Below are positions 18,072 through 28,241 of a DNA stretch of 64,000 nt, in pieces. The notes beneath the pieces are model-generated. The model made no database searches, was not told the DNA's origin, and saw only the letters and a list, made by a program, of their open reading frames with translations. The position numbers were made by a program, and so were the translations under genes. Positions within the stretch are counted from its first letter, which is position 1, and the number at the start of each line of letters is the position of its first letter. Source of the stretch: Cypionkella sp046590425 (lineage in GTDB: Bacteria > Pseudomonadota > Alphaproteobacteria > Rhodobacterales > Rhodobacteraceae); assembly GCA_046590425.1 (NCBI GenBank), contig JBKJTI010000121.1:1-64000 (forward strand), read 5' to 3'.

Positions 18072-18239
18072 ATGAATTGGGACCAGATCGAAGTCAAATG
18101 GGCGGCGATGGCCCGTCGGGTGCGATCCGATTTGCCGCAAAATGCCCGCCCGGTGCCAACCCAAGCCGCTCCTCTCACGCAGCCAGGTGACCTGCCCGAA
18201 CCGCCTCCGGCAGAAGTTAGCTCCGTGAATGCACGGTGA
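18072..18239 (+). CDS. 55-residue protein translationally coupled to ndvB
   Basis: A short protein starting MNWDQIEVKWAAMARRVRSD with a proline-rich tail. The opening is reminiscent of small CsbD-like stress proteins (MNW-(D/N)-x-(I/V)-E), but the glycine-rich CsbD core is missing. AAGGAAAG lies six bases before the ATG. Its stop overlaps the GTG start of ndvB (GTGA, 18236-18239), so translation of the giant gene probably depends on this one. Function unknown. Confidence 0.6.
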   Translation: MNWDQIEVKWAAMARRVRSDLPQNARPVPTQAAPLTQPGDLPEPPPAEVSSVNAR

Positions 18240-21200
18240 TCAGAGTGACTGGGCGCTTTCGCCTTTTGGGTTGGCTGCAAAGCAAGCCCACTGACAAGTT
18301 GTGGGGTGAAAAATCCCCGATCCGCTCCGATCTTTTCGGAATCGAGCGGCTAGAACATCACGCGGTTAGCTTGGCCACCGCGCAACCGATCAGCCAAGGC
18401 CGCCCGGTTGCGGTGTACAGCTTGCTGGCGCGGGTGAAAGACAACGCCGAAGCTTTGCTTGCCGCCTACAGGGCAGGGGCGCAGGCGCTGGATGCAGGTC
18501 AACCGATTACGCCTGCCGCCGAATGGTTGCTGGATAACTTCCATATCGTCGAGCAGCAGCTACGCCAGATCGAAGATGATCTTCCGCCCGGCTACTATCG
18601 GCATTTGCCGAAACTGGCAGATGGTCCGTTGGCGGGCTATCCGCGCGTGCTGGGGTTGGCTTGGGCCTATGTTGCGCATACCGATAGCCTGTTGTCCGAG
18701 ACCGCGTTGTTGCGGTTTGTGCAGGCCTATCAAACCGTTCAGCCGCTGACGATTGGTGAGCTGTGGGCAGTTGCGATCACTCTGCGCATCGTGCTGATCG
18801 AGAATATGCGCCGTCTGGCAGAGCAGATCACGGAAGCGAACCGTTTGCGAGAAACGGCTGACGCTTTGGTTGATCAGGTATTGGCCTCCAGCGCTTCCGG
18901 CGTCTCTGCCCATACCGTTTTGGCCGGACTGGATGGTGTTGACCTACCCGAGATCATGGCGGCACAAGTGGCCAAACGCCTGCGTGGCACCGATCCTGCG
19001 GAAACGCCGCTGGCCGGTTGGCTCGATGATCGCTTGCGGCATCTTGGGATGTCGGTGGAAACTGTGGTATCCAACGCGCAGGCGCGGCAGGGTGCGTCGA
19101 ATGTCACCATGCGCAATATCGTCGCTTCGATGCGGCGGCTTTCCGAAATGGATTGGGCCGAGTTTTTTGAGGCGGCCAGCCTGATTGATACCCGCCTACG
19201 TGCCGCGCCGGGCTACGCGGATATGGATTTTGCCACCCGCAACAGCTACCGCACCGCCATCGAGATGATCGCCCGCCACTCAGGCCATGATGAAGCCGCA
19301 GTGGCGGAAGCCGCTTTAGCGATGTCGCAAGCGGGCGACACGCCTGCCGCCCGCGATCCCGGTTTTGCACTGTTCGGCGCAGGTCGCGATGCTTTGTGCC
19401 GCAGTCTGGGCTATGCGCCACCGCTGCGTATTACGCTGGGGCGACAGTGGCGGCGGTTGGGCCTGTCGGGGTATCTAGGCGGGATTGCTTTGGCTTCGGT
19501 GCTGTTTCTAACGGCGGCTTTATGGCTCACAGGATTGCACAATGCAGCCCTGATCCTCAGCGGCGTCTGGCTGGCGGTAGAGGCTGGAACCGCGCTGGTC
19601 AATCTATTGATCACCCGACTGGTCGGCCCGAAACCGCTGCCGGGTCTGTCGCTGGAACAGGGCATCCCCGAGGAAATGCGCACGCTTGTGGCTGTGCCGG
19701 TCTTGCTGGCAAATGTGCAAGACCTGATGCAGCAGATCGAGCAGTTAGAGGTGCATCACCTCTCCAGCGTCGGCGGCGCGCTGCATTATGCGCTGTTGTC
19801 CGATGGCCCCGATGCGGCCGAGGCCACCACACCGCTTGACACCGCCTTAATCACCACCGCGCAGGCTGCGATTGCCAAGTTGAACGCCACCTATCCGTCT
19901 GAAGCCGGCGACCGGTTTCTGTTTCTACATCGCGAACGGCAATGGAACCCGTCAGAAGGCGTCTGGATGGGATGGGAGCGTAAGCGCGGCAAGCTGATCG
20001 AGTTGAACCGATTGCTGCGCGGTGCGACCGATACCAGCTTTCTACCCGGTGCCGTGGTGCCGCAAGCTGTGAAATTCGTCATCACGCTGGACGCAGACAC
20101 CCGGATCCTGCGCGACACCGTGCGGCGGCTGATCGGCAAATTGGCGCACCCTCTGAACCGTCCGGTCATCGACCCTGCCACTCAGCGCGTGACCTCCGGT
20201 TATGGCATTTTGCAGCCGCAAGTCACCCCCGCATTGCCGCTGGGGATGGACGGCTCGCTCTATCAACGGATTTCCTCCAGCCCCGGCGGGATCGAGCCCT
20301 ATGCGGCAGCGAGTTCGGATGTGTATCAGGATTTGTTTACCGAAGGATCGTTTACCGGCAAAGGCATCTATGACGTTGATGCCTTCATGGCCGCCATCGA
20401 AGGCCGGGTGCCAGACAATACCTTGTTAAGCCATGATTTGTTCGAGGGCAGCTTCGCGCGCGCGGGCCTTGCTTCGGATATCCAAGTGGTCGAGGATTTT
20501 CCCGCCCGCCAAGATGTCGATGCCCGCCGCCAGCACCGCTGGGTGCGCGGCGATTGGCAGTTGTTGCCATGGATCACAGGTAATCGGAAGACCACAGGCG
20601 GAATTTCGGCGGTCAACCGCTGGAAAATGATCGACAACCTGCGCCGCTCTTTGCTGGCGCCGATGACCCTGCTGTCACTGTTTGTGGGCTGGCTGTTGCC
20701 GCTGCCGCAGGCCTTGGCGTGGACCGCTGCGGTGTTGGTCTTGCTGGCAATGCCTAGGTTGATCGCCTTGCCACTGGCCATTCTGCCGGGGCGGGCTGGG
20801 ATCACCGCGCGCAGTCACTTTCAGGCCTTATTTGCGGATGTGAAGATCGCGTTTGCACAGATCAGCCTGACCGTGGTCTTGCTTGCGGATATGGCAGCAC
20901 TGATGCTCGACGCGATTGTCCGCACGGCCGTGCGGCTGCGCAACGGCACGCATATGCTGGAATGGCTGACAGCAGCGCAATCCAGCGGTGGCGGTCTGCC
21001 CGGCTATGCAAGGTTCTATCTGCTCAAAGCGCGTGGCGTTGCGCTGGGTCTGTGCCTCTGCGGTGTGGCGGTTGTTCTGAATGAGCCTGTATGGCCGCTG
21101 GCCCTGACCTTTGCCATCATCTGGCTGGCCGCCCCCGCCATCGCACGCCTGATAAGTCTGCCGCGTCTGGGGCGCATCACGCCGCCGCTGACCGCATCAG

Positions 21201-24200
21201 AGCGCGACACACTGCGCCTGATCGCCCGCCGCACCTGGCGTTATTTTGAGGCCTTCGTGACTGAGGCCAACCATTTCTTGCCGCCCGATAACTTTCAGGA
21301 AATCCCCCGCCCGGTGGTGGCCACCCGCACCTCGCCCACCAATATCGGCCTGTATCTGCTGTCGGTGACGGTGGCGAAAGACATGGGCTGGATCGGTCAG
21401 GCCGAGGCCGTGACGCGGTTGGAGCAGACCCTGACGACGATGCAGCGCCTGCCGCGGTTTCGCGGCCATCTTTACAACTGGTACGATACTTCAGATCTGC
21501 GCGTGCTCGACCCGGCCTATGTCTCCAGCGTTGACAGTGGCAACCTTGCAGGCCATCTGATTGCCGTCGCACAGACCTGCCAGGAATGGCAGACACACCC
21601 CTCGGCACCTGATTTGCGCGGGCTGCATGATGCGCTGATTTTGGCGCAAGAAGCGCTTTCGGCCCGCCCGGATGCACAACTTTCTGACCTGCTTGAACAG
21701 GTCGCCAACCACCCCGCCCGCGCCGCAGAGGCCGCCGCTTTGGCCGAGGCACATGCCGGAGCAGACTCGGAACTCGCGTTCTGGACGCGGGCGATTGCTG
21801 CCAGTCACGCCAGCCAACTCGCCGATCCCGCTACGGCGGAACGCCTGCGCGCCGTGGGCGATCTGGCGCGGCAACTGGCGATGGATATGGAATTCGGCTT
21901 TCTGATGCAGGCGGAAAAGAAGCTGCTGTCGATCGGCTTTTCCGTCTCAACCAATACGCTTGACGCCAACTGCTATGACCTTCTCGCGTCCGAGGCACGG
22001 CTCGCCAGCCTGTTTGCGATTGCCAAAGGCGATGTGGAAACCCGGCACTGGTTCAGGCTTGGTCGCGGGGCCACCCCCATCGGCGCGGGCTCGGCGCTGA
22101 TTTCGTGGTCGGGCAGCATGTTTGAATATCTGATGCCCTCGCTGGTGATGCGCGCGCCTGCGGGGACGGTGCTGGAGGAGACCAACCGCCGGATCGTCGA
22201 ACAACAGCAGGCCTATGCGGCGAGTTTGGATATCCCATGGGGCATCTCGGAATCCGCCTATAATGCCCGCGATCTGGAGATGACCTATCAATACTCCAAC
22301 TTCGGCGTACCGGGGTTGGGGCTGAAACGTGGTCTCAGCGAAAACCGCGTGCTGGCCCCCTATGCCACCGGCCTTGCCACCATGGTCGATGCAAAAGCGG
22401 CGTTGCAGAACTATGAAGCTCTGGCTGATCTGGGTGCCGAGGGGCGCTTTGGGTTCTATGAAGCGGTGGATTTCACCGCTTCCCGTGTACCCGAAGGATC
22501 TACCAGCGTCGTCGTGCGCAGCTTTATGGCGCATCATCAGGGCATGACCATCACCGCTATCGCCAACGTGCTGCATCACGGCGTGTTGCGTGACCGCTTT
22601 CATGCCGAGCCGATCATTCAGGCCGTCGAATTGTTATTGCAAGAACGGGTGCCGCGTGATGTGCCCATCGCCCCGCCACGCGCCAAAGAAGTCTTGGTGG
22701 CGGCGGTTGAGACCCTGTCGGCACCGGTCGTGCGCCATTTCGAAAACCCTGTTACAGTTGCGCCAACCGCTCATCTTCTGTCAAATGGCGGCTATGGCGT
22801 GATGCTGACCCCGACCGGAGCAGGCTTTAGCCGCTGGGGCGATCTGGCTATCACCCGCTGGCGCGCCGATGCAACGCAAGCGCAACACGGCGGTTTCATC
22901 TATCTGCGCGATGTGCGTTCGGGCGGGCAATGGTCTGCGGGCGTGCTGCCCACCGGGCGGGATGCCGACCAGCACCGCGCCGTGTTTTGCGAACATCACG
23001 CAGCCTTCACCCACACCGCCCGCCATTTGCTGACCCATACCGAAGTGGTGGTCTCTGCCGAAGATGACGCCGAAGCCCGTCGCGTCACGCTGACCAACAC
23101 CGGGCGTCACCCGCGTGAGATCGACGTGACCTCTTACGCCGAACTCGTGCTGGCAGCCCCTTCTGCCGATCTGTCGCATCCGGCGTTCTCCAAGCTGTTC
23201 GTTGTCACCGATTACCTGCCCGAATTGGGCGTGCTGATCGCCACGCGGCGCAAGCGCAGCCCCTCTGATCCCGAGGTCTGGGCCGCGCATGTCGCCGTGG
23301 TGGAAGGTGCCGAAACAGCACCACTGCAATACGAAACCGACCGTGCGAAATTCATCGGGCGCGGGCAGATGCTGAGCAATCCTGCCGCCGCTGAAACCCC
23401 GCTTTCCGGCACCATCGGCACGGTACTCGACCCAGTATTTTCGCTGCGCCGCCGCGTTTTGATCCCCGGTGGTGGCCGCGCGCGGGTGACGTACTGGACC
23501 ATGGTCGCCGATACGCCCGAGGCTTTGCTGGATCTTGTCGAACGCCATCGCGACCCCTCAGCCTTTGGCCGCGCAGTGACGCTGGCTTGGACACAAACGC
23601 AGGTGCAACTGCGCCATCTGGGTGTCAGCGCGACGACGGCCTCCGATTTCCAAAGGCTGGCCGGTATGTTGGTACGCGGCGATGCGCGCATGCGAGCCAA
23701 TGCCGCGCAAATTCGTGCCGGCTCCGGGCCGCAATCCGATCTCTGGGCTTTGGGGGTATCCGGCGATCTGCCAATCGTGTTGTTTCTGATCAGCGATGCT
23801 GAGGATATCGGGCGGCTGCAAGAGGTGCTGGCGGCGGCGGAATACTGGCAGATGCGGCAGTTGGCCGTCGATCTGGTGATCCTGAACGACCGCGCGTCGT
23901 CCTACGTGCAAGACCTGCAAATCGCCATTGAAGCCGCCGTGCGCTCGGCCCAAGCCCGGCCTGCCACGACGGGAACCGGCGGCAGGATCTACACTCTGCG
24001 CGCAGATATGACCCCACCCGAGACGCGTGCCCGCCTGATGGCCGCAGCCGCCATGGTGTTGATCGCCAGCCGGGGCAGCATTGGCGCCCAACTTGATCTG
24101 TTGGCCGCCACCCCTGCCCCTGTGCCACAAAAGCTTGCGCTGTCTGCCTTGCCCAGCGCGCCGATTTCCCTGCCCACGTTGGAGTTCTTCAACGGAACCG

Positions 24201-26569
24201 GCGGCTTTGATCTGGATGGCCGTGAATATGTCACCGTGCTGCAAGATGGCCAAAGTACCCCCGCGCCATGGATCAATGTCATTGCCAACCCCAACTTTGG
24301 CTTTCAGGTTTCCGCCGAAGGCAGCGGCTTCACCTGGGCCGAAAACAGCCGTGAGAACCAGATCACCCCGTGGTCGAATGATCCGGTCAGCGATCCGGCG
24401 GGCGAGGCGATCTATCTGCAAGACCTAGAGACCGGGCATATCTGGACCCCCACAGCTTTGCCCATCCGCAGCAAGGGCAGCTACACAGCCCGCCACGGCT
24501 TTGGTTATTCCAGCTTTCAGCACACAGCCAATGGCATCGCGGCGGATATGGTGCAGTTCGTGCCGCTGGATGCCCCGGTCAAGATCACCCGCCTGACGCT
24601 GCGCAACGCCTCGGATCGCGCTCGTCGGCTTTCGGTGACGGCCTATGCCGAATGGGTGCTTGGCACCTCACGCGGGGCAACAGCGGCGGCCCTGATCACC
24701 GAGATTGACGCCGAAACCGGTGCGATTTTGGCCCGCAATCCGCGCGGCATGGCCTTTCCGGGCCGCGTGGCCTTCGCCGATCTGGGGGTTGAAACCACCA
24801 GCCGCAGCGCGGATCGGGCGGAAATTCTGGGGCGTGCGGGTTCGATGGCCGCCCCTGCCCGGCTCAGTGATCTATCCGGCAATGTCGGAGCAAAATTCGA
24901 TCCCTGCGCCGCCTTGCAACGCGAAGTCACGCTCGCTCCGGGCCAAAGCATCGAGGTGACCTTCCTGCTCGGCCAAACCGCCAGCGCGGAAGACGCCCGC
25001 GCGCTGATCCTTGCCACCCGCGCCCGCGATCTGACGACGGTGCTGGATGAGGTCAAGGCGTGGTGGGGAGACTTGCTGGGCACTGTCCAGGTGCGCAGCC
25101 CGGATCGCGCTATGGATATAATGCTGAACGGTTGGTTGATGTATCAGTCGCTGGCCTGCCGCATCTGGGCCCGCGCCGGGTTCTATCAGGCCAGCGGGGC
25201 TTATGGCTTCCGCGACCAGTTGCAAGACGGCATGGCGCTGACCGCCCTGCGGCCCGAAATGACCCGGGCGCACCTTCTGCGCGCCGCAGCACGGCAGTTC
25301 CCCGAGGGCGATGTGCAGCACTGGTGGCTCCCGCACTCCGGCCAAGGCGTGCGCACCCGAATTTCGGATGATCGTGTCTGGCTCAGCTATGCGGTGGCGC
25401 AATACATTGCCGTTTCCGGCGATGCCTCGGTTCTGGACGAGGTCCTCCCCTTCCTTGACGGTGCAGAGTTGCGCCCCGGAGAGCATGACAATTTCTTCCA
25501 GCCGGGTATTTCCGACACCACCGCCACGCTGTTTGAACATTGCGCGCGTGGCTTGGATCAGGCGCTTGCATTGACCGGAGGGGATGGAATGCCGCTGATT
25601 GGCACCGGCGACTGGAACGATGGCATGAACCGCGTCGGCGAAGCGGGTCAGGGCACCAGCGTTTGGCTCGGCTGGCTGCTGATCGCAACGATCAACGCCA
25701 TGCGCCCCTATGCCGAAGCCCGCGACTCCGTCCGTGCGGCCCGCTGGCAGGCTCATGCCGAAACCGTGCGGCAGGCGATTGAGCGGGACGGCTGGGATGG
25801 CGCATGGTATCGCCGGGGCCGCTTTGACGATGGCAGCCTGCTTGGGTCGTCCAGTTCGGCGGAATGTCGGATCGACTCTATCGCGCAGTCTTGGGCGGTG
25901 TTGTCGGGTGCCGCTGCACCGGATCGCGCCGTCACTGCGATGCAATCGATGACCGATCACCTGATCAAGCCAGATGTGGCCCTACTGTTCACCCCGCCGT
26001 TTGATCACTCAATGCCTGATCCGGGCTACATCAAGGGCTATCCCCCCGGCCTGCGCGAAAACGGTGGCCAGTACAGCCATGCTGCGATGTGGGCGGTGCT
26101 GGCACAAACCCGGCTTGGCAATGGTGACGCGGCGGGCGCATTGTTTGCGCTGCTGAACCCGATCAACCATGCTCTGACCTCTGCCGGGGCCGCGCGCTAC
26201 AAGGTCGAACCCTATGTGATTGCCGCAGATGTGTATTCTGTCGCGCCGCATGAGGGCCGTGGCGGTTGGACATGGTACACTGGCTCTGCTGCATGGATGT
26301 ACCGTGCCGGGATCGAAGGGCTGCTCGGCATCACCCGCCAAGGCGACACCCTGCGCTTCGCGCCGTGCTTTCCAAAGGCATGGCCGAAGGTCGATCTGCG
26401 GCTAACCCTCGGCCCGGCCCCCTGCAATGTCAAAATCCTGAACCCCCTTGGTCTTGGCACCGGCCTGAAAACTGCAAGGTTGAATGGCGAGAACATCGCT
26501 TGCGAGGCGGGCGTTCTGACATTGGCGCTGGATCGGCTTCAGGGGGAGTTGACCCTTGAGATCGGGTAG
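18236..26569 (+). CDS. ndvB: Cyclic beta-1,2-glucan synthase NdvB/ChvB
   Basis: This 2777-residue inner-membrane enzyme matches the NdvB/ChvB family (about 2830 residues). It initiates, elongates and cyclises periplasmic beta-1,2-glucan, using UDP-glucose. Visible are a long N-terminal region, helices near 405-460, a GT84 glycosyltransferase core with VITLDADTRI (about 614) and QHRWVRGDW (about 764), further helices to about 990, and large C-terminal glycoside-phosphorylase regions. GTGDWNDGMN near residue 2456 is the GH94 catalytic Asp motif that sets ring size. The GTG start overlaps the upstream small gene. No ndvA-type exporter is in view. Periplasmic glucans serve osmoadaptation and host interaction. 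Confidence 0.95.
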   Translation: MIRVTGRFRLLGWLQSKPTDKLWGEKSPIRSDLFGIERLEHHAVSLATAQPISQGRPVAVYSLLARVKDNAEALLAAYRAGAQALDAGQPITPAAEWLLDNFHIVEQQLRQIEDDLPPGYYRHLPKLADGPLAGYPRVLGLAWAYVAHTDSLLSETALLRFVQAYQTVQPLTIGELWAVAITLRIVLIENMRRLAEQITEANRLRETADALVDQVLASSASGVSAHTVLAGLDGVDLPEIMAAQVAKRLRGTDPAETPLAGWLDDRLRHLGMSVETVVSNAQARQGASNVTMRNIVASMRRLSEMDWAEFFEAASLIDTRLRAAPGYADMDFATRNSYRTAIEMIARHSGHDEAAVAEAALAMSQAGDTPAARDPGFALFGAGRDALCRSLGYAPPLRITLGRQWRRLGLSGYLGGIALASVLFLTAALWLTGLHNAALILSGVWLAVEAGTALVNLLITRLVGPKPLPGLSLEQGIPEEMRTLVAVPVLLANVQDLMQQIEQLEVHHLSSVGGALHYALLSDGPDAAEATTPLDTALITTAQAAIAKLNATYPSEAGDRFLFLHRERQWNPSEGVWMGWERKRGKLIELNRLLRGATDTSFLPGAVVPQAVKFVITLDADTRILRDTVRRLIGKLAHPLNRPVIDPATQRVTSGYGILQPQVTPALPLGMDGSLYQRISSSPGGIEPYAAASSDVYQDLFTEGSFTGKGIYDVDAFMAAIEGRVPDNTLLSHDLFEGSFARAGLASDIQVVEDFPARQDVDARRQHRWVRGDWQLLPWITGNRKTTGGISAVNRWKMIDNLRRSLLAPMTLLSLFVGWLLPLPQALAWTAAVLVLLAMPRLIALPLAILPGRAGITARSHFQALFADVKIAFAQISLTVVLLADMAALMLDAIVRTAVRLRNGTHMLEWLTAAQSSGGGLPGYARFYLLKARGVALGLCLCGVAVVLNEPVWPLALTFAIIWLAAPAIARLISLPRLGRITPPLTASERDTLRLIARRTWRYFEAFVTEANHFLPPDNFQEIPRPVVATRTSPTNIGLYLLSVTVAKDMGWIGQAEAVTRLEQTLTTMQRLPRFRGHLYNWYDTSDLRVLDPAYVSSVDSGNLAGHLIAVAQTCQEWQTHPSAPDLRGLHDALILAQEALSARPDAQLSDLLEQVANHPARAAEAAALAEAHAGADSELAFWTRAIAASHASQLADPATAERLRAVGDLARQLAMDMEFGFLMQAEKKLLSIGFSVSTNTLDANCYDLLASEARLASLFAIAKGDVETRHWFRLGRGATPIGAGSALISWSGSMFEYLMPSLVMRAPAGTVLEETNRRIVEQQQAYAASLDIPWGISESAYNARDLEMTYQYSNFGVPGLGLKRGLSENRVLAPYATGLATMVDAKAALQNYEALADLGAEGRFGFYEAVDFTASRVPEGSTSVVVRSFMAHHQGMTITAIANVLHHGVLRDRFHAEPIIQAVELLLQERVPRDVPIAPPRAKEVLVAAVETLSAPVVRHFENPVTVAPTAHLLSNGGYGVMLTPTGAGFSRWGDLAITRWRADATQAQHGGFIYLRDVRSGGQWSAGVLPTGRDADQHRAVFCEHHAAFTHTARHLLTHTEVVVSAEDDAEARRVTLTNTGRHPREIDVTSYAELVLAAPSADLSHPAFSKLFVVTDYLPELGVLIATRRKRSPSDPEVWAAHVAVVEGAETAPLQYETDRAKFIGRGQMLSNPAAAETPLSGTIGTVLDPVFSLRRRVLIPGGGRARVTYWTMVADTPEALLDLVERHRDPSAFGRAVTLAWTQTQVQLRHLGVSATTASDFQRLAGMLVRGDARMRANAAQIRAGSGPQSDLWALGVSGDLPIVLFLISDAEDIGRLQEVLAAAEYWQMRQLAVDLVILNDRASSYVQDLQIAIEAAVRSAQARPATTGTGGRIYTLRADMTPPETRARLMAAAAMVLIASRGSIGAQLDLLAATPAPVPQKLALSALPSAPISLPTLEFFNGTGGFDLDGREYVTVLQDGQSTPAPWINVIANPNFGFQVSAEGSGFTWAENSRENQITPWSNDPVSDPAGEAIYLQDLETGHIWTPTALPIRSKGSYTARHGFGYSSFQHTANGIAADMVQFVPLDAPVKITRLTLRNASDRARRLSVTAYAEWVLGTSRGATAAALITEIDAETGAILARNPRGMAFPGRVAFADLGVETTSRSADRAEILGRAGSMAAPARLSDLSGNVGAKFDPCAALQREVTLAPGQSIEVTFLLGQTASAEDARALILATRARDLTTVLDEVKAWWGDLLGTVQVRSPDRAMDIMLNGWLMYQSLACRIWARAGFYQASGAYGFRDQLQDGMALTALRPEMTRAHLLRAAARQFPEGDVQHWWLPHSGQGVRTRISDDRVWLSYAVAQYIAVSGDASVLDEVLPFLDGAELRPGEHDNFFQPGISDTTATLFEHCARGLDQALALTGGDGMPLIGTGDWNDGMNRVGEAGQGTSVWLGWLLIATINAMRPYAEARDSVRAARWQAHAETVRQAIERDGWDGAWYRRGRFDDGSLLGSSSSAECRIDSIAQSWAVLSGAAAPDRAVTAMQSMTDHLIKPDVALLFTPPFDHSMPDPGYIKGYPPGLRENGGQYSHAAMWAVLAQTRLGNGDAAGALFALLNPINHALTSAGAARYKVEPYVIAADVYSVAPHEGRGGWTWYTGSAAWMYRAGIEGLLGITRQGDTLRFAPCFPKAWPKVDLRLTLGPAPCNVKILNPLGLGTGLKTARLNGENIACEAGVLTLALDRLQGELTLEIG

Positions 26570-26589
26570 GCAAGCGAAACGTGACCATA

Positions 26590-26617
26590 GGGAGAGGCTG
26601 TGGCCTCCCCTACTTTT
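26590..26617 (+). terminator. Terminator after ndvB
   Basis: GGGAGAGGC-TGTG-GCCTCCC forms an 8-base stem with one bulged A, followed by TACTTTTTCC. It separates ndvB from the convergent hpaI. Confidence 0.65.
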
Positions 26618-26633
26618 TCCTTGAATATTGAAT

Positions 26634-27428
26634 TCAGTAGCCAGTGGGCGTCGGCTTGGACGCCACACCCGCAAAAGCCCCGCGCAACTGTGTGGCTGCG
26701 CCAGACAACAAGCCAACATCGCTGCCCACAGCCACAAAGCTCGCCCCCAGATCGAGATAGCGCTGCGCCAAACCACGATCCGAGGTCAGTATCCCCGCCG
26801 CTTTGCCCAGCGACATAATCCGCTTCAAAGCGCCTTCGACCGCCGCCTGCACCTCAGCCGCCGCCGGATTGCCCAGATAACCCATGTCAGCCGCCAGATC
26901 AGCGGGGCCAATGAAGATGCCATCCACCCCCAACGTCGCGGCAATCGCATCAAGCTGTGCCAGCCCAGCCCGGCTTTCGATCTGCAACAGCAGGCAAGTC
27001 TGCGCGTTGGCAGTGGCAAGATAGCCGGGCGTGGTGCCGAAATTCGACGCCCGCGCCAAAGCAGCCCCCACGCCACGCACGCCTTGCGGCGGATACAGCA
27101 TGGCGCGCGCCATTTCAGCAGCTTGCTCGGCGGTTTCGATCATCGGCACCAATATGGTTTGCACGCCCACATCAAGGATTTGCTTGAGGCGATGCACCTC
27201 TCCCAGTGGCGGGCGCACAACCACATGCGACCGCTGACCGATAGCCTGCGCCTGCGCCAGAATGGTGGGAATGTCATTCGGCGCGTGTTCGCCGTCGATC
27301 AGCAGCCAATCAAACCCGGCATTGGCGCAAAGATCCGCCGTGATCGGGTTGGCCAGACCCAGCCACAAACCGATTTGCGGGCGCCCTGTGGCAAGACCCG
27401 CTTTGAAGGTGTTCAGTGGGGCAGGCAT
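26634..27428 (-). CDS. hpaI: 4-hydroxy-2-oxoheptanedioate aldolase (HpcH/HpaI family)
   Basis: The 264-residue class II aldolase cleaves 4-hydroxy-2-oxoheptanedioate to pyruvate and succinate semialdehyde, the last step of homoprotocatechuate breakdown. Family motifs are visible: WLLIDGEHAPND near residue 42 (catalytic His), LLQIESRAGL (metal Glu) and GIFIGPADLAADMG (metal Asp). It is the last gene of the hpa operon, nine bases after hpaH, and converges on ndvB. Confidence 0.92.
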   Translation of the reverse strand: MPAPLNTFKAGLATGRPQIGLWLGLANPITADLCANAGFDWLLIDGEHAPNDIPTILAQAQAIGQRSHVVVRPPLGEVHRLKQILDVGVQTILVPMIETAEQAAEMARAMLYPPQGVRGVGAALARASNFGTTPGYLATANAQTCLLLQIESRAGLAQLDAIAATLGVDGIFIGPADLAADMGYLGNPAAAEVQAAVEGALKRIMSLGKAAGILTSDRGLAQRYLDLGASFVAVGSDVGLLSGAATQLRGAFAGVASKPTPTGY

Positions 27429-27437
27429 CGCGTTCCC

Positions 27438-28241
27438 TCAAGCAAAGAAACAGCCAACCGTGCCTAGCGGGCCGAAATCGGCAAGAATGGTGTCACCGTG
27501 TCGCGCCTCGATCGGACGAATGAACGAACCTGACAGTACGATCTGCCCCGCCTCAATGCGTTGGCCATACTGCGACAGGCGATTGGCCAACCACGCTACG
27601 CCGCGCGCGGGCTGGTTCAACACGCCTGCGCCAAGCCCGGTTTCCTCGACCTCGGCATTGCGCATCACAACGGCCCCGGCCCAGCGCGGATCAAAGCTGT
27701 CAGGGCGCATCGCCCGCCCCCCGGTGACGATGCCCGCATTGGCGGCATTGTCGGAAATCGTATCCACAATGGTACGCGCCGTGCCAGTGGCAGGGTCCAT
27801 CCGCAGGATACGTGTATCCAAAATCTCCAACGCGGGCAGGATATAATCGGTGGCGTTCATCACATCCGTCACCGTCACCCCCGGACCTTGCAGTGGTGCT
27901 TTCAAGACAAAAGCAAGTTCAGCCTCGATCCTCGGCTGAATAAACCGATCCGCCGCAATCGTCGCACCATCCTCAAACGCCATGTCATCCAACAGAACGC
28001 CCGAATCCCGGGTGGTGATATTCAACGCATATTGCATCGCCTTGGACGTAAGCCCGATCTTCCAGCCGATGGTCTTTCGCCCCTCGGCGTGACGCTGCGC
28101 CACAAAGGCGGCTTGCACCGCATAGGCATCCTCCATCGTCATATCGGGGTGCAACAACGACAAAAGCCCGGTCTGAACACGGGTTTTCTCTGCCGCAACA
28201 AGCCGCGCGGCGGCGGCGTCAATCTTAGGTTTCGACAGCAT
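27438..28241 (-). CDS. hpaH: 2-oxo-hept-4-ene-1,7-dioate hydratase
   Basis: The 267-residue hydratase of the MhpD/HpaH family (FAH-like fold) adds water to 2-oxohept-4-ene-1,7-dioate, giving the substrate of HpaI. RIEAELAFVL carries the metal-binding Glu pair, with DYILPALEILDTR following as in family members. The ATG at 28241 (GAGG seven bases upstream) is preferred to a GTG one codon earlier. The start overlaps the hpaG stop by one base. Confidence 0.92.
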   Translation of the reverse strand: MLSKPKIDAAAARLVAAEKTRVQTGLLSLLHPDMTMEDAYAVQAAFVAQRHAEGRKTIGWKIGLTSKAMQYALNITTRDSGVLLDDMAFEDGATIAADRFIQPRIEAELAFVLKAPLQGPGVTVTDVMNATDYILPALEILDTRILRMDPATGTARTIVDTISDNAANAGIVTGGRAMRPDSFDPRWAGAVVMRNAEVEETGLGAGVLNQPARGVAWLANRLSQYGQRIEAGQIVLSGSFIRPIEARHGDTILADFGPLGTVGCFFA

